Source: Mangrovimonas xylaniphaga (GTDB taxonomy: Bacteria > Bacteroidota > Bacteroidia > Flavobacteriales > Flavobacteriaceae). From it: a DNA stretch of 64,000 nt. The notes under the pieces were generated by a model that saw only the letters and a program-made list of their open reading frames with translations, did not search any database and had not been told where the DNA came from. The DNA lies in NCBI RefSeq assembly GCF_001280435.1, contig NZ_LBIP01000013.1:1736001-1800000 (forward strand), read 5' to 3'. This document shows positions 7,335-16,430 of the stretch, one piece after another; within the stretch, counting starts at the first letter, position 1, and the number at the start of each line of letters is the position of its first letter. Position numbers and translations under genes: made by a program.

Positions 7335-8195
7335 ATGAAAACAAAGCAACAGATTTTAATCGTGGCAGTTTTGTTACTGCAAACCTTGGCATTTGGTCAG
7401 GACACCGCTTATGAATTAAGAGACATCGTAGATATGCGAGGGTCTTCTTCGGAAGAGGTTCTTAAAGATAGAGGCTACCATCTAGAAAATGTGGATAAAT
7501 CCTCCAGCGGCATTTACCAGAATTGGTGGAACAGCAGAAGGCGTCAATGTGTGACCGTACGCCTTGTGGATGGCAGGGTGCGCTCCGTGGTAAAATCCCC
7601 AGATTTAGATTGTAACAAGGATGAGGGTAGCTCCAATCACTCTTCTTATAGTGATGACGACATCAATTTGTATGATCTTAGAGGGATGTCGGAATCAAGA
7701 GCTTCTACCAGATTGCAGGATCATGGGTATAAGGTGGTGAAAAGTTATGGCTCGAATGTCATTTCAATGTACTGGCAGCATAACAGGAGCGATAAATGTT
7801 TGTTGATGGTGGTAAAGGATGACGATGTGTCTTCAGTGACTAAGGTAAATTCCTCATTGTGCTCTGGGGGTAGTAGTTCAAGTAGCCATCATTCTAACAG
7901 TAGTCACCATTCCAGTCATGATAGTCGTGATTATGGTAGAGGTGTAACTCTATACAAAGATTGTGGTTTTAAAGGAGGCAACATTACTTTGGGAGAAGGG
8001 CGCTACGATCACGATGAATTGGGAATAGGAAACGATAATTTGTCATCTATTGAAGTCCCTCGCGGATATAAAATTACCATATACCAAAATGAGCGTTATG
8101 GTGGGCGCAGCAGAACCTACTATAATGATGTCAGCTGTCTAACCGATGACGATTGGAACGATAGAACCTCCAGTATTAGAATAGAAAGGGATTAA
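7335..8195 (+). CDS. Secreted protein with duplicated domain and beta/gamma-crystallin domain
   Basis: I start at 7335 (MKTKQQILIV...) because this gives a clean signal peptide; the ATG at 7311 would add eight residues. The 286-aa product carries two copies of a roughly 65-residue domain: DMRGSSSEEVLKDRGYHLEN...C and DLRGMSESRASTRLQDHGYKVVK...C. A low-complexity Ser/His/Asp linker follows (about 175-200), then a beta/gamma-crystallin domain (about 205-286). Both halves of that domain carry the Ca2+-binding pattern (N/D)(N/D)xx(S/T)S, as NDNLSS and NDRTSS. It is therefore probably an exported calcium-binding protein. The linker is also rich in His that could bind metals. A strong terminator follows at 8259. 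Confidence 0.8.
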   Translation: MKTKQQILIVAVLLLQTLAFGQDTAYELRDIVDMRGSSSEEVLKDRGYHLENVDKSSSGIYQNWWNSRRRQCVTVRLVDGRVRSVVKSPDLDCNKDEGSSNHSSYSDDDINLYDLRGMSESRASTRLQDHGYKVVKSYGSNVISMYWQHNRSDKCLLMVVKDDDVSSVTKVNSSLCSGGSSSSSHHSNSSHHSSHDSRDYGRGVTLYKDCGFKGGNITLGEGRYDHDELGIGNDNLSSIEVPRGYKITIYQNERYGGRSRTYYNDVSCLTDDDWNDRTSSIRIERD

Positions 8196-8258
8196 AATTT
8201 CAAAGAAAGGGCAAGTATGAGTAAGCTTTGCAAAATGATTTAAGGGAGGTTGCCTAAG

Positions 8259-8285
8259 CAAACACCAGCTTATTGCTGGTGTTTG
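8259..8285 (+). terminator. Intrinsic terminator of the crystallin-domain gene
   Basis: A perfect 11-bp stem, CAAACACCAGC / GCTGGTGTTTG, with loop TTATT lies 64 bases after the stop codon. The T run is weak (GTGTTAAAT), but the stem is stable. Confidence 0.7.
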
Positions 8286-8384
8286 TGTTAAATGGGGTAA
8301 ATTGTTGATGTTGAGTATTGTAGTTTGGATGTGATATTGTAAAATGCTTATATTTAGCCTCATACATGCTAAGATTTTACAAAT

Positions 8385-8939
8385 ATGATAACGAACAATT
8401 GGAAGGAGGAGTGGAAGACCATTACCTTCGACGACAAGATTGCGGATAATGAAAAGTTTAAGATTTCCAATTATGGGCGGGTAATTAACTGCAAAGGAGA
8501 CGAAGAGGTATTGGTTAACAAAACCTATATCAATGGGTATCAGAATTTACGGGTCAAACAAAAACACAGCGGAAAAGCTACTAGCCGCTATGTGCATAAA
8601 CTGGTAGCACAACACTTTTTGGAACAAGGGGACGGCCTTTATGTCATTCATCTTAATTATGACAAAACCGACAATAGAGTGCTCAATTTAAAATGGGCTA
8701 CCAAAAAAGAAAAGGAACGTCATCAGTTTAGCAATCCGGAATATAAAACGGGCTCTCGTAAAAGAACCTATTCCAAACTCTCAGAGGCCAAGGTAAAACT
8801 CATTAAACGTAAAATTCACGATCCCAATCGGCGTACACGCATGAAAATGATTGCCAAACAATTTGGGATTTCAGAAATGCAGTTGTATCGCATCAAAAGT
8901 GGTGAGAATTGGGGTTCGATTACCGATTATGAGAAATAA
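8385..8939 (+). CDS. NUMOD4/HNH-like protein with C-terminal HTH
   Basis: The 184-aa protein starts with a NUMOD4 motif (EEWKTITF...FKISNYGRVIN) and continues with an HNH_3-like core (YVHKLVAQHF, VIHLNYDKTDNRVLNLKWAT). A resolvase/NUMOD-type HTH completes it (about 125-175; KMIAKQFGISEMQLYRIKSG). This is the architecture of homing-endonuclease relatives. The core keeps the His of VIHL and the later Asn, but the region is diverged from the classical VNHIDG form. It is a free-standing gene, not inside an intron or intein, so it may be a domesticated DNA-binding or nuclease protein. No partner gene is evident. Confidence 0.75.
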   Translation: MITNNWKEEWKTITFDDKIADNEKFKISNYGRVINCKGDEEVLVNKTYINGYQNLRVKQKHSGKATSRYVHKLVAQHFLEQGDGLYVIHLNYDKTDNRVLNLKWATKKEKERHQFSNPEYKTGSRKRTYSKLSEAKVKLIKRKIHDPNRRTRMKMIAKQFGISEMQLYRIKSGENWGSITDYEK

Positions 8940-9100
8940 TGTACTCTTGGTTTTTGGCTACATGTCTCTTGTTCATGAAATTAAGCTGTTATACAGAATG
9001 GTTTAAAATTAAGCGTTCATTTTAATCTTTAATTATCACTTAATCAGATTGTTGTGTAATTATTTTATCTTTAGGATTTTAATTCTTAAAGTCAATTTCC

Positions 9101-9616
9101 ATGGGAAAATTAGATAATTACACAGAAGAAGAATGGCATGTAGTGGCATCCATTCCGCAGTTGGTAGGCGCTACTATGGCCAGTGCTGGATTTAGTGGTA
9201 TTGTGGGGTCTGGTAAAGAGTTGTTTGCTACCGTTCGCAGTATGATGGGTGCCAAGGAAACCTACGCTAGCAATCCATTGATTACAGCCATTATTCCAGA
9301 TCCGGAAGCAGCCAAAGAAGCCATGTCTGATGCCAGTGAGCAGCGCAAGCAGTTTGTAAACCGTATCAAGGAAGCTCAGGTCAATTCCAAAGAAGGTTTG
9401 GCCAATTTGGTATTGGAAGATTGTAAAAAGGCCTTGTCAATTGTAAAGGAAAAAGAATCCGAAACGGTTGTAAACGATTATAAAACTTGGCTACTAAATA
9501 TTGCCGAAACCGTTGCCAATACTGCTAAGGAAGGTGGTTTTTTAGGGTTTGGTGGCGAACAGTTTAGCGAAAACGAACAGAAGTTGTTTGCAGAATTAAA
9601 GCAGGTTTTTCAATAA
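9101..9616 (+). CDS. Cytoplasmic helical protein of unknown function
   Basis: The 171-aa protein is soluble and mostly helical. It starts MGKLDNYTEEEWHVVASIPQ. The TEEEW...P..VG..M..A..SG pattern is one I have seen in small uncharacterised bacterial proteins, but I know no function. A conserved-looking Gly-rich patch (FLGFGGEQFSENE) precedes the C-terminal helix. It has no signal peptide. A strong ORF, distinct promoter-like AT-rich upstream sequence and isolated position support it as a single gene. Confidence 0.65.
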   Translation: MGKLDNYTEEEWHVVASIPQLVGATMASAGFSGIVGSGKELFATVRSMMGAKETYASNPLITAIIPDPEAAKEAMSDASEQRKQFVNRIKEAQVNSKEGLANLVLEDCKKALSIVKEKESETVVNDYKTWLLNIAETVANTAKEGGFLGFGGEQFSENEQKLFAELKQVFQ

Positions 9617-9774
9617 GTTTCCATAGGTGTTTTACATAGGGATGTTGAAGCCATTCTAGGGTGGCAGGCATAAATATGTTCTTGTGTAAGAAATTTGGTT
9701 ATATTGTACACGTCTTTTAGGTGCCCCAATACCTAATGGACATTTGAATAATTTATAACCAATAAAACCTACTT

Positions 9775-10221
9775 ATGAAACAGTTATGTATGTGGATGCT
9801 GGCATTCAGCTTCTTTTCTGCCACTGCCCAAATTTCTTTCAAAACTGGCAGTGTGCAATTGGATACCGACTTAAATACCATCAATGCACGTGCGAGTGCC
9901 GATTTTGGAGCCTTTAAAACCGATATGAAATTGTCTTACAATGTGTCTGAAAAGAGCATTGAGTATATGACGGGCAATTTGCATATGGCTTTTGGAGAAG
10001 TGTATTTGGCCCTTGAAATTGCAAAAATCACAAGAAAACCTTTAAATGATGTACTGGTTTGCTATGAAACCCATAAAAGCAAAGGGTGGGGCTATATTGC
10101 CAAACAAATGGGTATCAAGCCAGGTTCGGCAGAGTTCCATAAGCTTAAGAATAGTGCCAATTCCAAAAAGGGTAAGGGCGCTGGTAAAAAACAATCAAAA
10201 GGCAAGGGTAAAAAGCACTAG
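9775..10221 (+). CDS. Secreted protein with Lys/Gly-rich basic tail
   Basis: The 148-aa protein has a signal peptide (MKQLCMWMLAFSFFSATAQ). A middle segment (about 20-115) is partly beta then helical, ending in GWGYIAKQMGIKPGSAEFHKLK. The tail of about 25 residues is almost wholly Lys, Gly, Ser and Asn. The GWG-IAK-MGIKPGS-FH-LK pattern recurs in small secreted Bacteroidetes proteins of unknown role. The basic tail could bind nucleic acid, phospholipid or anionic polysaccharide; this is inference only. Confidence 0.65.
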   Translation: MKQLCMWMLAFSFFSATAQISFKTGSVQLDTDLNTINARASADFGAFKTDMKLSYNVSEKSIEYMTGNLHMAFGEVYLALEIAKITRKPLNDVLVCYETHKSKGWGYIAKQMGIKPGSAEFHKLKNSANSKKGKGAGKKQSKGKGKKH

Positions 10222-10332
10222 CATTTCTTCTAAAAAATGGAAATGAAACTTGTTTAGAGGTGTTTGGCTATTGATTTACGGTAGTTTGCATAAATTGAGT
10301 AACTTTGTGCGGCTCCTGTAAATCAATAGCTT

Positions 10333-10884
10333 ATGAAACGATTAATGATTTATTGGGGGATATTTTTCTTTTGCATGGTATCTCTCCAAGCCCAACAAAA
10401 GGAGTCTTCTTTTGTGGGTACAACTGCCCCTGATTTCACTCTTAAGGACTTAAAAGGCAATACAGTTGAAATGGCTTCTTATAAAGGAAGTTATTTGGTG
10501 TTGCATATCGCCACTACTTGGTGTCCATTTTGTAATGCCGAAGCACCCTATTTGGTAGAGTTGGCCAATGAGTATGCTTCCAAAAATGTAAAGGTTTTAA
10601 TTATTGATGTGAAAGAGTCTCAGGCTTTGGTGCAGGAAAAGTTGCAGGATCGGTTTGATTTTCCATTTCCCGTATTGTTGGACGAAGATGGTGCGGTAGC
10701 AGCAAGTTTTGCTCCTGAAGGGGTATTGCCGGATTTGGCTAGGGATGAGGTGATGTTGGCTTCTAATTTGTTAATAGATCCAGAAGGCAATATTCAATTT
10801 ATGTCGCTTTTGGATTCCAAAAATTTTGATGCCAAACTTTTGGCTCTTAAGTCACGGCTTGATGAGCTGCTTTCAAAACATTAA
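10333..10884 (+). CDS. TlpA/AhpC-TSA-type periplasmic thioredoxin
   Basis: The 183-aa protein has a signal peptide (about 1-20, ending SLQAQ) and a redoxin/TlpA-like thioredoxin fold. The active site is WCPFC (Cys64, Cys67), preceded by TAPDFTLKDLKGN. In this family the pair reduces or oxidises thiols in the periplasm, for example apocytochrome c before haem attachment. A TAACTTTG -7 box at 10300-10307 gives a short leader. The next gene overlaps its end, so the two are translationally coupled. They sit upstream of a diheme cytochrome and DsrE proteins, suggesting a role in cytochrome maturation or sulfur handling. Confidence 0.85.
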   Translation: MKRLMIYWGIFFFCMVSLQAQQKESSFVGTTAPDFTLKDLKGNTVEMASYKGSYLVLHIATTWCPFCNAEAPYLVELANEYASKNVKVLIIDVKESQALVQEKLQDRFDFPFPVLLDEDGAVAASFAPEGVLPDLARDEVMLASNLLIDPEGNIQFMSLLDSKNFDAKLLALKSRLDELLSKH

Positions 10885-11329
10885 GTTATTCCTTTTATTT
10901 TTCATTGGTGTTTCTTGGTCTACAAATGCCCAAATTCAATGGGTGCAAATTCAGGATACGGTATATCAGGTTCAGAAAGGAAAAAATACAATTCAACTCC
11001 AATTTTCAATTACTGAGGGCTATCATATTCAAGCTAATACTGGTGTTTTGGATTGGATATCTCCTTCTGCGTTAAACATGGAAACGAAAAATCCATTGGC
11101 TAATGTTTCAATGTATTTCCCCAAACCACATGAAATTTCCTTGATAGGTATCAAGGAGCCTTTACAAGTCTTTTCAGAGACATTAATAGTGCAACTTGAA
11201 TTTTATATTGCTGAAATTCCGAAGGATTCCATTCCGTGGAAAGGAACTTTAAGCTATCAAGCTTGCGATAATAAGCAATGCTATTATCCTCGTACATTGT
11301 CTTTTATGTTGCAATTGGACCCAAATTAA
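10862..11329 (+). CDS. Secreted DsbD-alpha-like domain protein
   Basis: From the ATG at 10862, which overlaps the preceding gene by 23 bases, the product is 155 aa with signal peptide MSCFQNIKLFLLFFIGVSWSTNAQ. A longer in-frame start exists at 10826 but places extra residues before the signal. The mature domain resembles the N-terminal domain of DsbD: immunoglobulin-like beta strands and the motif LSYQACDNKQCYYP with Cys135 and Cys140. In DsbD this Cys pair passes electrons to periplasmic partners. Here the membrane and thioredoxin domains of DsbD are absent, so it must work with a separate electron source, perhaps the adjacent TlpA-like protein. Confidence 0.75.
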   Translation: MSCFQNIKLFLLFFIGVSWSTNAQIQWVQIQDTVYQVQKGKNTIQLQFSITEGYHIQANTGVLDWISPSALNMETKNPLANVSMYFPKPHEISLIGIKEPLQVFSETLIVQLEFYIAEIPKDSIPWKGTLSYQACDNKQCYYPRTLSFMLQLDPN

Positions 11330-11511
11330 AAAAGTAGGAGAATTTGTAAAACAAACCGCTTTTTTTGTAAATTAGAAGAACATAATCCCTTCCTAATAGT
11401 TTTCATCTTTAAATAAGGTGAACCAATAGTCTACCCCAAACCTTATTTTTTCCTGCTTATAAGTCTCAAATATACCGACAATTTGACCCGTTGCATTTTT
11501 AGAACGTATTC

Positions 11512-12561
11512 ATGGGTGAGCCCTCGGAACATAAGCTTAGTCGTTCAAGGAATAAAAGTATTTTGTATTGCGGTCTTGTTATAGTATTGACAAGTGCAAT
11601 TACTTTTCTTCTTGTAAAGGGGTGTGGAAAACATGAGGTAGAGCCTTTGATAGCTCCTATTGAGACCAAACTTGATGTCTATGCCCAAAATTACGATCCT
11701 ACTACTTTGGGTGATTCTGAAGAAGATGCCGTCGTAAAATTGGGGTATCAATTGTTCAATCAAACCCCAAAGTACCTGGGACCTGATAATGGAAATGCCG
11801 ATATGGTGTACCAAGGAAATAGGCTGGCCTGTAAAAATTGCCATCTCAATTCGGGGACCAAAGCCTATTCGGCACCATTAATAGGAATCATTCAGCGGTT
11901 TCCGCAATTCCGCGGACGCGAAAATAAAATGGGAACCATTCAAGAACGCATTAATGGTTGTTTTGAGCGTAGTATGAATGGTAAGATGCTTCCTGAGGAG
12001 AGTAAAGAAATGCAGGCTTTGGTAAAGTATTTGGAATGGTTGAGCAGATTTGCGCCAGAGGACGGGAAGATAAAAGGACAGGGATTTGTGAAGATTTTTA
12101 TTCCCAATCGCGCTGTCGATCTGGAGCATGGTAAACAAGTGTTTGCAAAAAACTGTGCGGTTTGCCATACCCCAAGTGGAAAAGGAGTGATGGATGCCAA
12201 TGGTTATACCTATCTATATCCGCCTTTGTGGGGAGACGACTCCTTTAATCATGGGGCAGGAATGGCTAGGGTGATTACTTCGGCTCAATTTATAAAGGCC
12301 AATATGCCTTTTGGGACGAAATATGATGCCCCTGAATTAACAGATGAAGAAGCGTACGATGTGGCAGGGTATATCAACCAACAGGAGCGTCCCCAAAAAG
12401 CCAATCCCGAGAAGGATTTTCCAGATCTTCTAAAAAAACCAGTATCTACCCCTTATCCTCCCTATGCCGATGATTTTCCTGTGGAACAACACCAAATGGG
12501 ACCTTTTCAGCCCATTATGGAATACTATAAAAACACACATAACATAACCAAAAACAAATAA
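11512..12561 (+). CDS. TsdA-like diheme cytochrome c (thiosulfate dehydrogenase family)
   Basis: The 349-aa protein has an N-terminal membrane anchor or uncleaved signal (about 17-38) and two class-I cytochrome c domains. Haem sites are CKNCH (Cys107-His111) and CAVCH (Cys215-His219). Between them lies INGCFERSMNGK with Cys150, matching the region that supplies the unusual Cys axial ligand of the active-site haem in TsdA. M265 (ANMPFG) is a candidate axial ligand for haem 2. TsdA interconverts thiosulfate and tetrathionate in the periplasm. The next gene follows after 2 bases. The match to TsdA is by motif; thiosulfate activity in this relative is inference. Confidence 0.8.
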   Translation: MGEPSEHKLSRSRNKSILYCGLVIVLTSAITFLLVKGCGKHEVEPLIAPIETKLDVYAQNYDPTTLGDSEEDAVVKLGYQLFNQTPKYLGPDNGNADMVYQGNRLACKNCHLNSGTKAYSAPLIGIIQRFPQFRGRENKMGTIQERINGCFERSMNGKMLPEESKEMQALVKYLEWLSRFAPEDGKIKGQGFVKIFIPNRAVDLEHGKQVFAKNCAVCHTPSGKGVMDANGYTYLYPPLWGDDSFNHGAGMARVITSAQFIKANMPFGTKYDAPELTDEEAYDVAGYINQQERPQKANPEKDFPDLLKKPVSTPYPPYADDFPVEQHQMGPFQPIMEYYKNTHNITKNK

Positions 12562-12563
12562 TT

Positions 12564-13241
12564 ATGAAAACAGCCAAAAGCAATTCAAGACGACAATTTC
12601 TAGGGGCCCTGGCCCTTGGGGCTACAGCAAGTACCCTTTCGGTACTTACCAATCCTATTTATGCCAATATTCCAATGGATGATACCAAGAAGCTTTCAGA
12701 AGCTGAGGCATGGTTCAAAAATATCAAGGGAACCCATCGCATTGTATATGATGGATCTAAGCCGCATCACGGTTTTCCTATTATTTGGAACTGGGCATAT
12801 TACCTCAGTAATAACAGTATGGGGGTGTTGGATAAGGAAATGACAGCGGTTACAGTGCTACGTCATGATGCGATACCTCTGGCTATGGAAGACAAATTGT
12901 GGCAGAAATATTCCTTTGGAGACATGTTTAAGGTGAATATGAGCAGTGGTAATGCATATACCCGAAATCCGTATTATGCGCCACAGGAAGGCGATTTTCC
13001 AATGGCACAAATTGAAGGTATCAAGCGCTTGCAGGAGCGTGGTGCTTTATTTTGTGTATGCGATCTAGCCATTCAAGTGTATAGCGGGGCAGCAGCCATA
13101 AAGATGGGCTTAGACCCCAAGGAAACTTATCAGGAATGGGTAAATGGAGTGCTTCCGGGTATTCAGTTGGTGCCTTCTGGAGTGTGGGCTTTAGGTCGTG
13201 CTCAAGAAAATGGCTGTGGCTATATTTTCGCTGGGGAATAA
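12564..13241 (+). CDS. Tat-exported DsrE-fold protein
   Basis: The 225-aa protein begins with a twin-arginine signal (NSRRQFLGALALGATAST, about 8-35), so it is probably exported folded. The mature part fits a large DsrE-like fold: HRIVYDGSKPHHGFPIIWNW, MTAVTVLRHDAIPLAM, LQERGALFCVCDLAIQVYSG with Cys164 and Cys166 at the usual persulfide-Cys position, and VLPGIQLVPSGVWALGRAQENGCGYI at the C-terminus. DsrE-like proteins bind or carry sulfane sulfur. Tat export hints at a bound cofactor or assembled partner. It is wedged between the TsdA-like gene (2-bp gap) and a second DsrE gene (12-bp gap). Confidence 0.75.
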   Translation: MKTAKSNSRRQFLGALALGATASTLSVLTNPIYANIPMDDTKKLSEAEAWFKNIKGTHRIVYDGSKPHHGFPIIWNWAYYLSNNSMGVLDKEMTAVTVLRHDAIPLAMEDKLWQKYSFGDMFKVNMSSGNAYTRNPYYAPQEGDFPMAQIEGIKRLQERGALFCVCDLAIQVYSGAAAIKMGLDPKETYQEWVNGVLPGIQLVPSGVWALGRAQENGCGYIFAGE

Positions 13242-13253
13242 AATATTAGGATT

Positions 13254-13670
13254 ATGAAAGCAATCATTCAAGCAGCATGTGTCTTCCTGTTATCTACCAT
13301 GGTAATGTTGGCACAGCAAACACCTGTGAAAATAGTCTTTGATGTTACCAGTCCAAATACCAAGGTGCATCAATCCACGGTTAGGCATGTAAAGGCCATG
13401 TCTCAAGCTTATCCTAATTCTAAGTTTGAAGTAGTGATGTACAGTGGGGCTATGGAAATGGTGTTAAAGGATAAATCTGTAGTGGCAGAGGAATTGGAAA
13501 CATTAGCAAAAAAGGACAATGTCGATTTTGTGATTTGCCAAGGAACCATGAAGCGTTACAATGCCAAGGACTCCGATTTGATTACAGGGGTAAGGACGGT
13601 TCCAGATGGGATTTTGGAAATTGTAGAAAAGCAGCAACAAGGTTGGAGCTATATTAAAGAGGGACAGTAA
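13254..13670 (+). CDS. Secreted DsrE family protein
   Basis: The 138-aa protein has a Sec signal (about 1-21, ending MLAQQ) and a compact DsrE domain: VKIVFDVTSPN, VRHVKAMSQAYPNSKFEVVMYSGAME, and VDFVICQGTMK with a single Cys at the sulfur-carrier position. It closes with RTVPDGILEIVEKQQQGWSYIKEGQ. DsrE/F proteins take part in persulfide transfer during sulfur oxidation or tRNA thiolation. A periplasmic copy beside a TsdA-like cytochrome argues for sulfur oxidation. It is the last gene of the cluster, followed by a terminator at 13711. Confidence 0.85.
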   Translation: MKAIIQAACVFLLSTMVMLAQQTPVKIVFDVTSPNTKVHQSTVRHVKAMSQAYPNSKFEVVMYSGAMEMVLKDKSVVAEELETLAKKDNVDFVICQGTMKRYNAKDSDLITGVRTVPDGILEIVEKQQQGWSYIKEGQ

Positions 13671-13710
13671 TTCTTAAATGAGTCATTTTTTTAAAATAAT
13701 TAAGTTATGG

Positions 13711-13737
13711 AAACCGCAGAAATAGCGGTTTTCTTTT
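13711..13737 (+). terminator. Intrinsic terminator of the cytochrome/DsrE cluster
   Basis: AAACCGC (13711-13717) pairs with GCGGTTT (13725-13731) around a 7-nt loop and is followed by TCTTTT. It ends the 10333-13670 cluster 41 bases after the last stop codon. Confidence 0.8.
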
Positions 13738-13866
13738 GAAGTAAATCGTGTAAAGTTGTATTGTGAAAACATCAATTTTTGGAACGTATCATTAAAAATT
13801 GTGTATTTTAGGCCAACCTTTTGAAGGTTTTCTTGAATAACCCTTAGAGGGATTTATATAACTTGC

Positions 13867-15468
13867 ATGGCCTACAGAATTATTGCATTACTTTTTTTGA
13901 GTTTTATGTTTGCGTCTTTCACCGTAAAAGAACTGCCGGTTTTGGAGGAGTTGGATGAGGTGTTGGGACAAAAGGAGCTCTATATCAAAGAAAAGTATGC
14001 CACGATCGATGCTTTAAAAGATGAGGTTAAAAAGTATACACTAAGCCAGGATAACCACAATCTTTACGATACCTATTTAAAGTTGTTCAATGAATACCGA
14101 TCGTTTAAGTACGATTCGGCATACCATTTTTTGGACAAGGCCAAAGCTAGGGCCTTGGTGTTGCAGGACTCCCAATTATTGGACAAGGCCAAGATCAAGG
14201 AAGGCTTTGTATTAATGTCTTCCGGTTTGTTCAAGGAGGCTTTGGATACGCTTCATAGTGTTGATGTTGGAGAGTTGGATAGAAATTCCCAGTTTCAGTA
14301 TTATGCCGTTAAGGCCAGATCATACTACGACCTTGCCGATTATAACAAGGACGAACGTTTTAGCATTCATTACATCCAACAAGGCACACAATTTTTGGAA
14401 AGAGCCTTAGAGTTGGCAGAACCCAACACCAACGAATATTGGGCTACAGAGAGTTTGAAGCGCATGAAACAGCAGGATTGGGAAGGGGCCGAATTCGCCT
14501 TTAAATATTGGATTAACAATTTCCAGTTGCCATCAGAATATTATGGGATTGCCACCTCTAGTTTGGGATATATTTACTCGGAAGAAGGCTATCCGCAAAA
14601 GGCTATTGAATATTTGGCTTTGGCAGCAATTGCCGATGTGAAGCATGCTACCAAAGAAACGGTAGCCCTCAGAAACTTGGCCAATGAGCTGTTTAAAATG
14701 GGCGATTTGGAGAAGGCCAACCGCTATATTGGATTGGCCATGGAAGATGCTACTTTTTACAATGCGCGACACCGAAAAATTGAGATATCTAAAATTCTGC
14801 CTATTATCGAAAAAGCACAGTTGAATAAGGTAGAAAGCCAAAACAATAAACTGGCGAGCATTGTTATTTTATTGACAGTTCTTTCAGTAATTATTATCGT
14901 GTTTTTGGTGATTATCTTCAAACAGCTTCAGGTTCGAAATAAGTCCAGAAAAGCAATGGCCGATTCTTATGCCAAGTTGCAGGAAATGAACAAAAGTTTG
15001 AGTGAATCTGATGCGATTAAGCAGGAATACATCAAGTATTTTATTAATGCTACGTCAGATTTTATCAATAAAATAGACCACATTCAAAAGAGCACCATCC
15101 AAAAGATGATTGCCAAAAAGCATAATGAGGTCATCCCAAATTTAAAGCGGTACAATGTCAAGGAAGAACGCGAACAGTTGTTCCATCAGTTTGATGAAAT
15201 CTTCCTGAAACTCTTTCCAACCTTTATTGATGACTTTAATAAACTCTTCCCTGAAGATCAAGTCACAGCTGTAAAGCGTGGCGATTTGTTAAATACCGAG
15301 CTACGTATTTTTGCACTTTACCGTTTGGGGATACAGGACAGTAGCCAAATTGCCCAATTTTTGGAACTTACCGTGTCTACAATCTATACCTACAAGGCGC
15401 GCATCAAGGCTCGATCCAATTATAAAGAGGACTTCGATGAAAAAATTATGGAAATTAGAGCTATTTAG
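13867..15468 (+). CDS. DUF6377 TPR-type membrane regulator with C-terminal HTH
   Basis: The 533-aa protein has a signal peptide (about 1-19) and a helical TPR-like region (about 45-320). One transmembrane helix follows (about 327-350), then a coiled coil, and a cytoplasmic LuxR-like HTH (about 470-520; [39 protein letters not shown]). This is the DUF6377 architecture of Bacteroidetes, one-component membrane regulators thought to sense through the periplasmic TPR part and act on DNA directly. A TTTTG/TATTTTA promoter-like pair lies at 13777-13810. Its stop codon overlaps that of the convergent dehydrogenase gene by 4 bases (TTAG). Confidence 0.85.
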   Translation: MAYRIIALLFLSFMFASFTVKELPVLEELDEVLGQKELYIKEKYATIDALKDEVKKYTLSQDNHNLYDTYLKLFNEYRSFKYDSAYHFLDKAKARALVLQDSQLLDKAKIKEGFVLMSSGLFKEALDTLHSVDVGELDRNSQFQYYAVKARSYYDLADYNKDERFSIHYIQQGTQFLERALELAEPNTNEYWATESLKRMKQQDWEGAEFAFKYWINNFQLPSEYYGIATSSLGYIYSEEGYPQKAIEYLALAAIADVKHATKETVALRNLANELFKMGDLEKANRYIGLAMEDATFYNARHRKIEISKILPIIEKAQLNKVESQNNKLASIVILLTVLSVIIIVFLVIIFKQLQVRNKSRKAMADSYAKLQEMNKSLSESDAIKQEYIKYFINATSDFINKIDHIQKSTIQKMIAKKHNEVIPNLKRYNVKEEREQLFHQFDEIFLKLFPTFIDDFNKLFPEDQVTAVKRGDLLNTELRIFALYRLGIQDSSQIAQFLELTVSTIYTYKARIKARSNYKEDFDEKIMEIRAI

Positions 15469-16430
15469 TTCGCGTCTTTTTCGCTTTGGATTTTAGCCAA
15501 ATTCGTCAACATTTCCTCGGTCATTTTCGACATGTCGAAAGAGTGTGACCAATTCCAGTCGGTCCTGGCAATAGAGTCGTCAATGCTCTTTGGCCAGCTA
15601 TCGGCAATGGCCTGTCTGAAATCAGCGTTGTAAGAAATGCTGAAATCAGGAAGATGCTTTTTAATTTCTTCAGCCAATACTGCAGGGGTAAAACTAATGG
15701 CTGCAACGTTATAAGAAGAACGGATGGTAAGCTTGTCGGCGTCGGCTTGCATCAAGTCTACAGTAGCATTAATGGCATCGTCCATAAACATCATTGGCAA
15801 TTCGGTTTCTTCTGAAAGGAAACATTCATAAGTCCCGTCCGCCAAAGCTTTGTGGTAGATATCCACAGCATAGTCTGTGGTTCCTCCACCAGGAAGGGTT
15901 TTCCAACTGATGATACCAGGGTAACGGATGCTTCGTACATCAACTCCATATTTGTTAAAGTAGTATTCACACCAACGCTCTCCAACTTGCTTGGTGATAC
16001 CATAAACGGTGCTAGGCTCCATAACCGTATGTTGTGGCGTGTCTACTTTTGGTGTAGTAGGACCAAAAACTGCAATGCTTGAAGGCCAGAACACACGCTT
16101 GATAAAACCGTCTTTGGCTAAGTTCAATACATGGAATAGGGAGTCCATGTTCAAATCCCAAGCTTTCATTGGGTATTTTTCCCCCGTAGCACTTAGCATG
16201 GCGGCCATTAGGTAAATGGTATCGATTTGGTATTTTTCAACACAAATCTTGATCGATCCATAATCCTGTGCATCTACAATTTCAAATATCCCAGAGTTTA
16301 CCACATCAAGATTGTTGTAATTGATATCGCTGGCAATCACATTGTCGTTTCCATAAATGCTACGAAGTCTCGTTGTTAATTCAGATCCTATTTGCCCGCA
16401 AGCGCCAATGATTAATATTTTTGATGACAT
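15465..16430 (-). CDS. L-threonine 3-dehydrogenase, SDR (epimerase-like) type
   Basis: The 321-aa extended short-chain dehydrogenase has the Rossmann motif GACGQIGSE (about 9-17), SS at the catalytic Ser position ([10 protein letters not shown]), and the YGITK catalytic Tyr/Lys. The pattern [21 protein letters not shown] and [11 protein letters not shown] are characteristic of the UDP-glucose-epimerase-type threonine dehydrogenase. These enzymes oxidise L-threonine to 2-amino-3-ketobutyrate with NAD+ in the cytoplasm, feeding glycine and acetyl-CoA formation. Length and motifs are complete. It is a single gene, divergent from the lipoprotein at 16586. Confidence 0.9.
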   Translation of the reverse strand: MSSKILIIGACGQIGSELTTRLRSIYGNDNVIASDINYNNLDVVNSGIFEIVDAQDYGSIKICVEKYQIDTIYLMAAMLSATGEKYPMKAWDLNMDSLFHVLNLAKDGFIKRVFWPSSIAVFGPTTPKVDTPQHTVMEPSTVYGITKQVGERWCEYYFNKYGVDVRSIRYPGIISWKTLPGGGTTDYAVDIYHKALADGTYECFLSEETELPMMFMDDAINATVDLMQADADKLTIRSSYNVAAISFTPAVLAEEIKKHLPDFSISYNADFRQAIADSWPKSIDDSIARTDWNWSHSFDMSKMTEEMLTNLAKIQSEKDAN

